Source: Rivularia sp034931125 (lineage in GTDB: Bacteria; Cyanobacteriota; Cyanobacteriia; Cyanobacteriales; Nostocaceae). From it: DNA of 64,000 nucleotides. The first letter of the stretch is position 1; every line of letters begins with the position of its first letter. This document shows, one piece after another, positions 51,913 through 60,339 of this stretch. The stretch lies in assembly GCF_034931125.1 (NCBI RefSeq), contig NZ_JAYGHM010000032.1, forward strand, positions 1 through 64,000, written 5' to 3'. Under the pieces are notes generated by a model that worked only from the letters and a program-made list of their open reading frames with translations, searched no databases and was not told the DNA's origin. The translations under genes and the position numbers were made by a program.

Positions 51913-52620
51913 ATGACTGTAATTCGCTTAATTCTCTTGGTAGCAGTACTGGGAGGTCTGACGCTATTGCTGGCACAAAATTGGTCTCCTGCAATACCGT
52001 TGGTTTTTTTAGGCTGGCAAACTAAACCACTTTCTTTGGCAATATGGATGTTGTTTGGTACTGCTGCTGGTGGTTTTACTTCTTTATTAATTAGCAGTTT
52101 GCTGAGGTTATTACCAAACCGTTATGTAACGCAGCCGCGTCAAACTACATCATATACGCCTTCCGATTCACCCCGCGCCGATCAACGTTCGCGACCTAAC
52201 GAAACTTACCAAACGACACCACCAGCTAGCACACCACGACCACCGGATGAGTTTGAGAATACTGCCGATGATGATTGGGATTTAGATAAAAACGTTAATG
52301 ATGATTGGGATTTTGAAGAAAGATTTGAACAAAGAGAATCTCAAGCAACTGATTCGCGATCGAGCTATACAAAAATTCAAGATGACAGGGATTACGAAGA
52401 TTTTCAGCAACCATCTTACTCCCCTCAAAAACGTGATTTTAAAAATCCTAACGTGGAAAAAACAGAATCAGTATATGATGCCGATTATCGAGTAATTATA
52501 CCGCCTCCCAACCAATCCGCGACTTCAAATGATGATACGGATGATACAGATGATGATGACGATTGGGGTTTGTTTGATGATGATTTCGACGATGATGATA
52601 AACGCTCACCACGTCAATAA
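51913..52620 (+). CDS. LapA-like membrane protein with an acidic tail
   Basis: A 235-residue protein. Two N-terminal membrane helices (IRLILLVAVLGGLTLLLAQNW, then LSLAIWMLFGTAAGGFTSLLI) form the DUF1049/LapA hairpin layout. The remainder (about 80-235) is disordered, very rich in Asp, Tyr and Gln, with repeated DDWD and runs such as DDTDDTDDDDDWGLF. It may tether a cation- or protein-binding tail to the membrane. Function unknown. Confidence 0.8.
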   Translation: MTVIRLILLVAVLGGLTLLLAQNWSPAIPLVFLGWQTKPLSLAIWMLFGTAAGGFTSLLISSLLRLLPNRYVTQPRQTTSYTPSDSPRADQRSRPNETYQTTPPASTPRPPDEFENTADDDWDLDKNVNDDWDFEERFEQRESQATDSRSSYTKIQDDRDYEDFQQPSYSPQKRDFKNPNVEKTESVYDADYRVIIPPPNQSATSNDDTDDTDDDDDWGLFDDDFDDDDKRSPRQ

Positions 52621-52653
52621 CTGCCAATAAATTTCAATAAACAAATGTTTTTT

Positions 52654-52848
52654 CTACTTTATTCCACAACGCTCGCGGGATTCTTGCTTGACTCTACCGT
52701 TCATGGCTGCTTCTTGAAGAACCACGAAAGCATTAAAGTCTTCACAGTCATACCGGGTTGTCAACAATCTACGCAGTTGATTTTCTGCTTCTACACTCAG
52801 ATAACCAGTTGTTAATGCTTGTTGCACTACATCACGAATTCTAGTCAT
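52654..52848 (-). CDS. Small conserved cyanobacterial protein
   Basis: A 64-residue helical protein (DVVQQALTTGYLSVEAENQLRRLLTT, DFNAFVVLQEAAMNGRVKQES). I recall many short copies in heterocystous cyanobacteria, of unknown function. ATG start, convergent with the LapA-like gene. Confidence 0.7.
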   Translation of the reverse strand: MTRIRDVVQQALTTGYLSVEAENQLRRLLTTRYDCEDFNAFVVLQEAAMNGRVKQESRERCGIK

Positions 52849-53252
52849 TGCTAAAACCTCAAACTATTACGTTTATTTGTTCGAGCTTTCTCAGATAAAA
52901 TATGCAACGGCTAACAGTTTTGCAGATATTACGGTAAATAAAACCATTTTTTTGAGATTCCAGAAGGTTTGGGTCATTTAAAACAACATTAAAATTTGAT
53001 AGCCGTCAAATTAAATCCCTGCTAGGAAGTCAGCCAGGATTGTCCTTAGTCATTGACTTACATTCATTCAATAAAGTTTCAAAGAACTTTTATTAAGTTT
53101 CTGTTAAGTTCAAACATAGCGAAATTATCACGGAGAAGTCACCTAACAACCGTTATCAAATTCGTTATAAATTTATTTTTATTTATTCTTGCTTTAAATA
53201 AAAATACCTAGAAACTGGTTAAAATAAGCCGTATTCAAGTTTAAGTAAATCA
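52849..53252. other. Intergenic region before the NB-ARC gene
   Basis: 404 bp, AT-rich, with no ORF or recognised RNA. It separates the divergent small gene and the STAND gene and must hold their promoters. Nothing specific seen. Confidence 0.4.
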
Positions 53253-54857
53253 GTGAAAATAATGGATGTAAGCAGTCAACAGCAGATAGAAGAGGATTTT
53301 ATTGAAGCTAAGAACAATTGGGACTTAGAAAAATTATATATTGATTTAGCATCTAACAAAGGAAAAGCTTTAACACCTGTAGAAAAAAAGTTTCTCCGGG
53401 GTTTGCTATGCGGTTTCAGTCCAGCAGAAATTGCCCACAAGGTTTATAAAACTCGTAGCAGCAGCACTGTTAGAGTCTATCTTTCTAACGGATTGTATAA
53501 ATATATAGAAGAAATGTTAAGTAAGCAAACCTCGGAATTTATTAAGGTTAAAAATTGGAGTCGCGTAACTCAACTCTTAGAAAAAGCAGGTTATAAAAAA
53601 TTGCTACAAATGCAATCGGCATCCCTAAACGGGAATTCGACTAAACAAAAAACGGAACTACCGACGATGAAATCTACTCCTACACAAGATTGGGGAGAAG
53701 CGATCGATGCAAGCATCTTTTATGGAAGAAGGGGTGAATTAGCTCAAATAAAACAGTGGTTGCAAGAGCAAGCACGTCTAGTCGTAATTTTGGGTATGGG
53801 TGGAATTGGTAAAACTGCTTTGTCAGTAAAGTTAGCTGAACAAGTTCAAGATAATTTTGATTATGTTATCTGGCGTTCTTTACGTTTTGCTGCATCTCCA
53901 GAGGTATTTTTTAATCAACTTTTAGCAATAGTTTCACCACAAACACTGACAAAAAGGCAAAGCATTGCTCGCTGTATTTCTGAATTGGTAGATTGTTTAC
54001 GTTCTTCTCGATGTTTAATTGTATTAGACCATTTAGATTCTATTTTATACAGTAGTTATAGCTATAACACGAGAGATTCTTCTGGGATATTAGCTAGTAA
54101 TGGTAACGCGATCGCCTCAAATATAGATTTACCGCAAATTCAATATCTTCCGGGTTATGAAGTTTTTGGGGAATTTATTCAACGCTTGGGAGAATCTGTG
54201 CATCAAAGTTGTTTGCTGTTAACGAGTAGGGAGAAACCCCAAGAAATTGCCGCTCTTGAAGGAGAAACTCTACCCGTTCGCTGCTTGAAGTTAACGGGGT
54301 TAGATCGAGTAGAGAGCGCATATATACTTAAATCAAAAGGATTCGCTACCGTTAAAGAAGAGGATTCTCAAGAAATAACCCAGCGGTATGCAGGAAATCC
54401 TTTATTTATAAAGTTAGCTGCTACTGCAATTGGGGAATTATTTGCTGGGAATATAGAAGAATTTCTTCAGCAAGAAACGGTAGTTTTTGGGAATATTCGC
54501 TCTTGTTTGGATGAGCAATTTGACCGTTTATCTGTTTTAGAAAAGCAGATTATGTACTTGCTAGCTCTCGATCGCGATTTTGACCTACAGACATTGCAAC
54601 AAAAACTGACGTTGAGGGTATCGCAACGATTAATACTCGAAGCTGTAGAATTATTACAAAGGCGATCGCTAATTGAAAGACAAACATCTAATTTTTATCA
54701 AACTCCCGTTTTAAGAGAATATTTAATTGAAAAGCTGATCGAGGAAAATTTAAAATATAGCCAAGATGAAGCAAGTTCGCTGTTATTTACTCATACAATC
54801 TTTGAAAAGCAACTGAAAAACCATCTGAAACTAAGTCGCTTAAATGCCGAACTTTGA
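53253..54857 (+). CDS. NB-ARC (STAND) ATPase with an N-terminal HTH-like domain, no sensor repeats
   Basis: A 534-residue protein (GTG at 53253, or ATG 9 bp inside). Residues 40-95 (ALTPVEKKFLRGLLCGFSPAEIAHKVYKT) form the helix-turn-helix-like domain found at the start of many Nostoc STAND proteins. The NB-ARC domain (about 155-400) has P-loop GMGGIGKTALSVKLAE, Walker B CLIVLDHLDSI and LLLTSREKP. A helical arm follows to the end. Unlike most relatives it lacks C-terminal WD40 or TPR repeats, so it may be a short adaptor form or truncated. aroK starts 38 bp downstream. Confidence 0.88.
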   Translation: MKIMDVSSQQQIEEDFIEAKNNWDLEKLYIDLASNKGKALTPVEKKFLRGLLCGFSPAEIAHKVYKTRSSSTVRVYLSNGLYKYIEEMLSKQTSEFIKVKNWSRVTQLLEKAGYKKLLQMQSASLNGNSTKQKTELPTMKSTPTQDWGEAIDASIFYGRRGELAQIKQWLQEQARLVVILGMGGIGKTALSVKLAEQVQDNFDYVIWRSLRFAASPEVFFNQLLAIVSPQTLTKRQSIARCISELVDCLRSSRCLIVLDHLDSILYSSYSYNTRDSSGILASNGNAIASNIDLPQIQYLPGYEVFGEFIQRLGESVHQSCLLLTSREKPQEIAALEGETLPVRCLKLTGLDRVESAYILKSKGFATVKEEDSQEITQRYAGNPLFIKLAATAIGELFAGNIEEFLQQETVVFGNIRSCLDEQFDRLSVLEKQIMYLLALDRDFDLQTLQQKLTLRVSQRLILEAVELLQRRSLIERQTSNFYQTPVLREYLIEKLIEENLKYSQDEASSLLFTHTIFEKQLKNHLKLSRLNAEL

Positions 54858-54895
54858 AGTAAAGTGAGAAATTAAGAACCTTTGTCTTAACTCTC

Positions 54896-55441
54896 GTGAA
54901 CAACTTATTACAAGGAATAAACCTTTACTTAATCGGAATGATGGGTGCTGGTAAAACTACTGTAGGACGCGCTTTAGCGAGCGAACTGGGATACAGATTT
55001 GTTGATACCGATGAAGTAATTACCGCATCTGCAAAACGAAATATTAATCAAATATTTGCGGAGGAAGGAGAAACGGCATTTCGGGAGTTAGAAAGTGATG
55101 TACTTTCTCAAGTTAGCGCTTATACAAAGTTAGCTGTAGCTACTGGGGGAGGTATTATCTTAAAGCGTCAAAACTGGAGTTATCTGCATCACGGTTTGAT
55201 TGTCTGGTTGGATGCATCCGCAGAATTACTGTATAACCGTTTGAAAGAAGATACTACAAGACCTTTATTACAAGATAGTAATCCTTTATTGAAATTACGC
55301 AGTATTTTACAAGAAAGAGAATCACTTTATGCTTTAGCTGATTTACGAATCACTCTCACAGAAGGGGAAACACCAGAAGAAATTGCTCAACGAGTACTCA
55401 CTCAAATTCCCAGTGTTTTGAAAAAGTCTTCTAGGAAGTAG
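54896..55441 (+). CDS. aroK: Shikimate kinase
   Basis: A 181-residue kinase phosphorylating shikimate in the chorismate pathway. Walker A GMMGAGKTTVGRAL, DTDEVI, FRELESDVL, ATGGGIIL and LIVWLDASAELLYNRL are in order. GTG start. The TAG stop is inside a repeat (GTAGGTTGGGTTAGGTG). It may share a transcript with the NB-ARC gene. Confidence 0.95.
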   Translation: MNNLLQGINLYLIGMMGAGKTTVGRALASELGYRFVDTDEVITASAKRNINQIFAEEGETAFRELESDVLSQVSAYTKLAVATGGGIILKRQNWSYLHHGLIVWLDASAELLYNRLKEDTTRPLLQDSNPLLKLRSILQERESLYALADLRITLTEGETPEEIAQRVLTQIPSVLKKSSRK

Positions 55442-55520
55442 GTTGGGTTAGGTGCAGCAATAAGTATGGTTTTTTACAAGTAATTAATTGAAGCACCGTA
55501 ACCCAACATTGCATTGGTAT
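55438..55520. repeat. Repeat of the CCTAACCCAACCTAC family, upstream of argB
   Basis: Starts with GTAGGTTGGGTTAGGTG, the inverse of the 20-bp repeat at 56786, and ends near CACCGTAACCCAACATTGC. The same two motifs recur downstream of argB, so argB is flanked by copies. Confidence 0.65.
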
Positions 55521-55738
55521 TAAAAAAATTGTTTAAGTAGGTTGGTCTTGAAATTGTAATTAGGACAAGGCAGTAGGCAGTGGGCAGCTTTGCTGTAGGG
55601 GTAAGAGTTTAGACCTAATTTAATTTATATTCTGTTACATAGTTCTGTTTATTTCTGCCGACTTACTTATCGAGTTACTTTTATGCGCCAAATTCTTTTA
55701 AACTATCAGGATGCGGATTTAACAAAAGAACGTTGCTT

Positions 55739-56632
55739 ATGATGGTTAATGATACTGAATATATTCATCAGGATGCAGCTACTCGGGTAAAAGTCCTGAG
55801 TGAAGCACTACCTTATATCCAACAATTTGCAGGTAGAACTGTAGTCGTAAAATACGGTGGTGCGGCTATGAAAGATAGTAGTCTCAAGGATAAAGTTATC
55901 CGCGATGTTGTTTTCTTATCCTGCGTAGGTTTACGACCAATTTTAGTACATGGTGGCGGGCCGGAAATCAATACTTGGCTCGAAAAAATCGGAATTGAAC
56001 CGCAGTTCAAAGATGGTTTACGAGTCACCGATGCTCCCACAATGGACGTGGTAGAAATGGTCTTAGTTGGTCGAGTTAATAAAGAAATAGTTGCTAAGAT
56101 AAATCAAGCTGGTGGAAAGGCTGTAGGTTTATGCGGCAAAGATGGTAACTTAATTAAAGCTCGTCACCAAGGTGAAGATGACATTGGTTTTGTCGGAGAA
56201 GTTAGCTCTGTAAACACCGAAATTTTAGGAACTTTGGTGGAAAATGGTTATATCCCCGTAGTATCGAGCGTCGCTGCTGACGATACGGGACAAGCTTATA
56301 ATATTAACGCTGATACGGTAGCTGGAGAAATAGCGGCTGCATTGGGTGCAGAAAAATTAATTTTGCTGACTGACACTAGAGGTATTTTAGAAAATTATCG
56401 CGACCCTTCGACTTTAATTGCAAAAGTAGATATTAAAGAAGCTCGCGATCTAATTTCACAGGGAATAGTTGCTGGAGGTATGATACCCAAAGTTACCTGT
56501 TGTGTGCGTTCTCTTGCTCAGGGAGTACGTGCAGCTCATATTATTGATGGTCGCATTCCCCACGCTCTTTTGCTAGAAATATTTACCGATGGTGGGATTG
56601 GGACAATGATTTTGGGTTCCCAGTTTCAGTAA
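55739..56632 (+). CDS. argB: Acetylglutamate kinase
   Basis: A 297-residue arginine-pathway kinase (ATG 55739; an in-frame TTG 6 bp earlier is unlikely). Blocks: VVKYGGAAMKD, LVHGGGPEIN, GLRVTDAPTMD, NADTVAGEIAAALGAEKLILLTDT and GGMIPKVTCCVRSLAQGV. In cyanobacteria this enzyme is feedback-inhibited by arginine and relieved by PII. It stands alone between copies of the CCTAACCCAACC repeat. Confidence 0.96.
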   Translation: MMVNDTEYIHQDAATRVKVLSEALPYIQQFAGRTVVVKYGGAAMKDSSLKDKVIRDVVFLSCVGLRPILVHGGGPEINTWLEKIGIEPQFKDGLRVTDAPTMDVVEMVLVGRVNKEIVAKINQAGGKAVGLCGKDGNLIKARHQGEDDIGFVGEVSSVNTEILGTLVENGYIPVVSSVAADDTGQAYNINADTVAGEIAAALGAEKLILLTDTRGILENYRDPSTLIAKVDIKEARDLISQGIVAGGMIPKVTCCVRSLAQGVRAAHIIDGRIPHALLLEIFTDGGIGTMILGSQFQ

Positions 56633-56666
56633 AGGGAATTATTAAAAGAATTTATCTTAATCGTGT

Positions 56667-57254
56667 CGTAACCCAACATCAATAATTGCGGACAAATATT
56701 CACTATTTGAATATGCGAAATCCGCTAAATATAATGTTGGGTTACGGTGGAATTCAATTTTTTGCATTTATGCTCGATATTAATTGTCCACCTAACCCAA
56801 CCTACCAATTCNNNNNNNNNNNNNNNNNNNNNNNNNNNNNNNNNNNNNNNNNNNNNNNNNNNNNNNNNNNNNNNNNNNNNNNNNNNNNNNNNNNNNNNNN
56901 NNNNNNNNNNNNNNNNNNNNNNNNNNNNNNNNNNNNNNNNNNNNNNNNNNNNNNNNNNNNNNNNNNNNNNNNNNNNNNNNNNNNNNNNNNNNNNNNNNNN
57001 NNNNNNNNNNNNNNNNNNNNNNNNNNNNNNNNNNNNNNNNNNNNNNNNNNNNNNNNNNNNNNNNNNNNNNNNNNNNNNNNNNNNNNNNNNNNNNNNNNNN
57101 NNNNNNNNNNNNNNNNNNNNNNNNNNNNNNNNNNNNNNNNNNNNNNNNNNNNNNNNNNNNNNNNNNNNNNNNNNNNNNNNNNNNNNNNNNNNNNNNNNNN
57201 NNNNNNNNNNNNNNNNNNNNNNNNNNNNNNNNNNGTCCACCTAACCCAACCTAC
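56667..57254. repeat. Repeat region with an assembly gap, downstream of argB
   Basis: CGTAACCCAACAT (56667-56679) and ATGTTGGGTTACG (56734-56746) are a perfect 13-bp inverted repeat. The 20-bp GTCCACCTAACCCAACCTAC occurs at 56786-56805 and again at 57235-57254, just before and after 423 N (56812-57234). The missing DNA is therefore probably a tandem or second copy of the element. No gene is claimed. Confidence 0.75.
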
Positions 57255-57270
57255 TAGCTAGCTACTCCCT

Positions 57271-57672
57271 TTACCAAGGGGAATTAATGATAATCCGCGA
57301 ACCTGGTTGCTGATAACCTTGTCGTCGCAAATTGCGGTAATAACGTCTTTGATTTCGGGGACTTTTAATCATCGTTGGGTTAACTAAAACTGGATTAATA
57401 TAGGTGGGGTTATAAATCCTTGTTGTATAAGGTTGGGAGAAATAACTTTGAGTGGGTATTTGTCCCGTTGCGGGATTTACGGGTACGGGTGTAAAAATAG
57501 GGCTGCCGTAGATAAAATTACCTACAGTCGGATGTTGTCTACCATAGTCAGAATTGCCACCATTAATGATTATGACAGATTGAGCCGAGGCGGGTGTTGC
57601 TACAGCACCGATAAAAGCGATCGCAATTCCCAAGCCCAAAAAATACGGTTGCGCTTTTGCGTTCTTAAACAT
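57271..57672 (-). CDS. Small secreted Pro/Tyr/Asn-rich protein
   Basis: A 133-residue precursor. The N-terminus (PYFLGLGIAIAFIGAVATPASAQ) is a signal peptide with an ASA cleavage site. The mature part is rich in Asn, Pro, Tyr and Arg with repeated short blocks (YNPTYINPVLVNPTMI, RRYYRNLRRQGYQQPG). It is probably exported to the periplasm or sheath. Not recognised. Confidence 0.7.
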   Translation of the reverse strand: MFKNAKAQPYFLGLGIAIAFIGAVATPASAQSVIIINGGNSDYGRQHPTVGNFIYGSPIFTPVPVNPATGQIPTQSYFSQPYTTRIYNPTYINPVLVNPTMIKSPRNQRRYYRNLRRQGYQQPGSRIIINSPW

Positions 57673-57836
57673 AATACTTCTCCTAGCTAACCACCGATGG
57701 CTAAATATCGGCGAATCTACCTACCTAATTAAAATTTTAGAATTTTTCTCCCAAAAAATACTTACCTTTATAAAAGTTTCTCAAAATGTTGCTTTAAAGC
57801 GGCAAAATAAAGATGTTGATTGTTTATAGATGAAAA

Positions 57837-58352
57837 GTGAGTTCTGATTTAGAAATTGCCAAACAACGCTACCGTAACGGAAAAGCTGCTTTTGAAAACG
57901 GCAAATACCGTCAAGCAGTTGAGGAATTAGAAAAAGCTTGTGCTTTGTTATCGCGCAATAGTAGCCTTGGAGGTGAGGTGCAAATTTGGTTAGCAACGGC
58001 TTACGAAGCTGCTGGACGTAATCAAGAAGCGATCGACCTTTGCGAACAGCTTAAACGTCATCCTTATCCAGATACAAGCAAAGATGCAAAGCGATTGCAG
58101 TATATTTTCAAAGCACCTAAGTTGGAACGTCCCAAAGAATGGATGACTGAAATACCTGATTTGGGAACATTGTCCGATAATGAAAGTAAAATGCGTTTAG
58201 CTGCATCTGTAAAAAAATCTTCCGCACCTAAACAGCCATTAGAACCGGAATTTATTGATTTAAGTCAGGTAAATACTCAAGATAATCGCTTTATCTGGCT
58301 AACCTTAATTGTGATTGCTGTGACTTTGGGTAGCTTGATTTGGTTAATTTGA
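57837..58352 (+). CDS. TPR-containing protein with a C-terminal membrane helix
   Basis: A 171-residue protein, GTG start. One to two TPR units (AKQRYRNGKAAFENGKYRQAVEELEKA; GEVQIWLATAYEAAGRNQEAIDLCEQL) are followed by a polar linker and a C-terminal transmembrane helix (FIWLTLIVIAVTLGSLIWLI). A tail-anchored adaptor is likely. DUF3153 follows on the same strand at 89 bp, a pairing suggested by position only. Confidence 0.8.
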   Translation: MSSDLEIAKQRYRNGKAAFENGKYRQAVEELEKACALLSRNSSLGGEVQIWLATAYEAAGRNQEAIDLCEQLKRHPYPDTSKDAKRLQYIFKAPKLERPKEWMTEIPDLGTLSDNESKMRLAASVKKSSAPKQPLEPEFIDLSQVNTQDNRFIWLTLIVIAVTLGSLIWLI

Positions 58353-58441
58353 ACAATTAAGCTTTATAGTGCCACAAGCGATCGCAAAATCTGAAAGTCT
58401 GTTGAAAACCCGTTTAATTTTGTAATTCTAATTTTGTAATT

Positions 58442-59230
58442 ATGTCACAATTAGTTAAAAATTTTTCTAAGCGAATAGGGCTTGTATGCATTTTACTGTT
58501 AGCATCACTGTTAACTGGCTGTGTAGATTATGATTTGGGTGTAAATTTAAACAATGCTAATTACGGACAATTCGTCCAGCATATTAAATTAGGAGAAAAA
58601 CTCACAAGCTTTAGCGGTGATTCAGTTTACGAATGGTTGGACAGCATCGAAAGACGAGCTAAAGAATTAGAAGGAAAAGCACAGCGGATTTCTCAAGAAG
58701 AAGTAATTGTGACCATTCCCTTTAGTAACGGTAGGGAATTACAACGAAAATACAACACATTTTTTAACTCCAAAAATAATTCTAAATCTCGCTCTGCGAA
58801 AGCCGAATCAGAACTACCAAAAATAGAATCAAACTTACAATTATCGCAGAGTAATTTTTTACTGTTAGTACGCGATCGCCTAATTTACGATTTAGATTTG
58901 CGTTCCTTAGCTTTAATTTCGAGTAAAGGTAACGTTTTAACTAACGCTGGTTCAATTCTCGATTTAGAATTTAACTTGAACGCTCCTTGGGGTGCTAACA
59001 GTATCCAAAATGAATCCATCGAACCGTTAAAAAATAACAAACAACTTTCATGGAAACTCAAACCAGGACAGTTAAATCATATTGAAGCGGTTTTCTGGCT
59101 TCCCAGTCCGATGGGTATTGGTACTTTGCTAATAGTGCTATTTATCGTACTAGGATTTTACCTGAGATACAGCTTTATGCCAGATCCTAGAGTTCAGTTT
59201 TCAAGTGAAGAGTTAGGAGTTAAGAGTTAG
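58442..59230 (+). CDS. DUF3153 lipoprotein
   Basis: A 262-residue envelope protein of the cyanobacterial DUF3153 family. A lipobox (LLLASLLTGCVDY, Cys about 27) follows a signal; the body has YDLGVNLNNANYGQFVQHIKLG and the family VTIPFSNGRELQRKYN. A C-terminal transmembrane segment (PMGIGTLLIVLFIVLGFYL) is followed by a short tail. The final codons and TAG (EELGVKS) are made by a GTTAGGAGTTAAGAG repeat. Function unknown. Confidence 0.82.
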   Translation: MSQLVKNFSKRIGLVCILLLASLLTGCVDYDLGVNLNNANYGQFVQHIKLGEKLTSFSGDSVYEWLDSIERRAKELEGKAQRISQEEVIVTIPFSNGRELQRKYNTFFNSKNNSKSRSAKAESELPKIESNLQLSQSNFLLLVRDRLIYDLDLRSLALISSKGNVLTNAGSILDLEFNLNAPWGANSIQNESIEPLKNNKQLSWKLKPGQLNHIEAVFWLPSPMGIGTLLIVLFIVLGFYLRYSFMPDPRVQFSSEELGVKS

Positions 59231-59311
59231 GAATATTGACCAGACTTTTGAAGAGTAAATAAGTGTGCAATATGTTTTAAGTATTATTGTACTAAAAAGG
59301 AGGTAAAATGT

Positions 59312-59776
59312 GTGGTAAAGGCTCAAGATATCGCTGATTACTTTATTTGGTTAGCAAACTATACTGGGTCTTTTATTAGTAATCTCAAACTGCAAAAGTT
59401 GGTTTACTACGCCCAGGCTTGGTATTTGGCGATTCACGATCAGCCTTTGTTTGATGAAGATTTTGAAGCTTGGATACATGGTCCCGTTATTCCAGAACTA
59501 TATAAAGAATACTGTGAATTCAAATGGAAGCCTATTTTGAAGGAAGTTGAGGAGCCAAGATTCACTGAAGAAATTAAACAATTTCTCTCAGAAGTTACAG
59601 ATATTTATTTTGGTATTGATGCTTACGAACTGGAGCAAATGACACGTTTTGAAGCTCCTTGGATTGAAGCTAGGGGTGAAAAACCAACCGATGCTCCTTG
59701 TCATGAGATTATTAGTAAGGAGTCAATGAGGGAGTATTTTAAACCCCGTGTCGAAGAAGAAGATTCCGCAGCCTAA
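59312..59776 (+). CDS. Panacea-domain (DUF4065) antitoxin
   Basis: A 154-residue protein of the SocA-like/Panacea family. Signature: DIADYFIWLANYTGSFISNLKLQKLVYYAQAWYLA and AWIHGPVIPELYKEY. Such domains neutralise many unrelated toxins. The GTG start is set by a strong AAGGAGG at 59297-59303; an out-of-frame ATG at 59308 soon stops. It overlaps the next gene by 29 bp, the usual toxin-antitoxin arrangement. Confidence 0.88.
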   Translation: MVKAQDIADYFIWLANYTGSFISNLKLQKLVYYAQAWYLAIHDQPLFDEDFEAWIHGPVIPELYKEYCEFKWKPILKEVEEPRFTEEIKQFLSEVTDIYFGIDAYELEQMTRFEAPWIEARGEKPTDAPCHEIISKESMREYFKPRVEEEDSAA

Positions 59777-60185
59777 GCGCAATATCCATTCTGGTAAAGG
59801 AATAAAGCCTACTTCAATCCCAAAGCGAAAAGGTATCTGCTTTTCTTACAAGTACTTCCAAAGCAACCACGAGAAGTTCTCAGTTACCAACAATCAGCCA
59901 GAATATTTAGTAGTATTTCTTGAAAGATTGAGAGATGTTAGTAACTATAGCTTCCAAGAACTTTTGAGTAATCGTAGCAAAGCGTTACGTTGTCACCCAA
60001 TTGATTGGTCAGATACTACCGAATCGTGTTTTGGCATTCCCAATGAAGATGATTTGGTAGACACACCTTATCAATTCTCAATATCTTCTAACAAATATGG
60101 TAGGGTGCATGGATTTTTTATTGAAGAAATTTTTTACATTGTTTGGCTTGACCCAAATCACAGATTGTACTTTAGTAATAAATAA
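59748..60185 (+). CDS. Probable toxin partner of the Panacea antitoxin
   Basis: A 145-residue basic protein (GTG start), overlapping the antitoxin by 29 bp in another frame. An N-terminal Lys/Arg-rich stretch is followed by a compact domain (ICFSYKYFQSNHEKFSV; PEYLVVFLERLRDVSNYSFQELL) ending in RVHGFFIEEIFYIVWLDPNHRLYF. I do not recognise a known toxin fold or catalytic motif. The toxin role comes from the overlap with a Panacea gene. Confidence 0.7.
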   Translation: MSKKKIPQPKRNIHSGKGIKPTSIPKRKGICFSYKYFQSNHEKFSVTNNQPEYLVVFLERLRDVSNYSFQELLSNRSKALRCHPIDWSDTTESCFGIPNEDDLVDTPYQFSISSNKYGRVHGFFIEEIFYIVWLDPNHRLYFSNK

Positions 60186-60339
60186 AAGCGTATTTAATGC
60201 TTCCAACTTGAGATAGGTGTAGCAAACACCCCATCACCCCATCTTCTGTTGCCAATTACCAAAATCTGTGTTAGTAATACGTCACTTATGATACGCAGGT
60301 AAAATCTGCTGTCAAAAAAACCATTCAATTGCAGCAGTT

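Noticed and set aside
56686..57261. ORFs spanning the second N run
   Set aside because: Same reason; their ends are repeat sequence.
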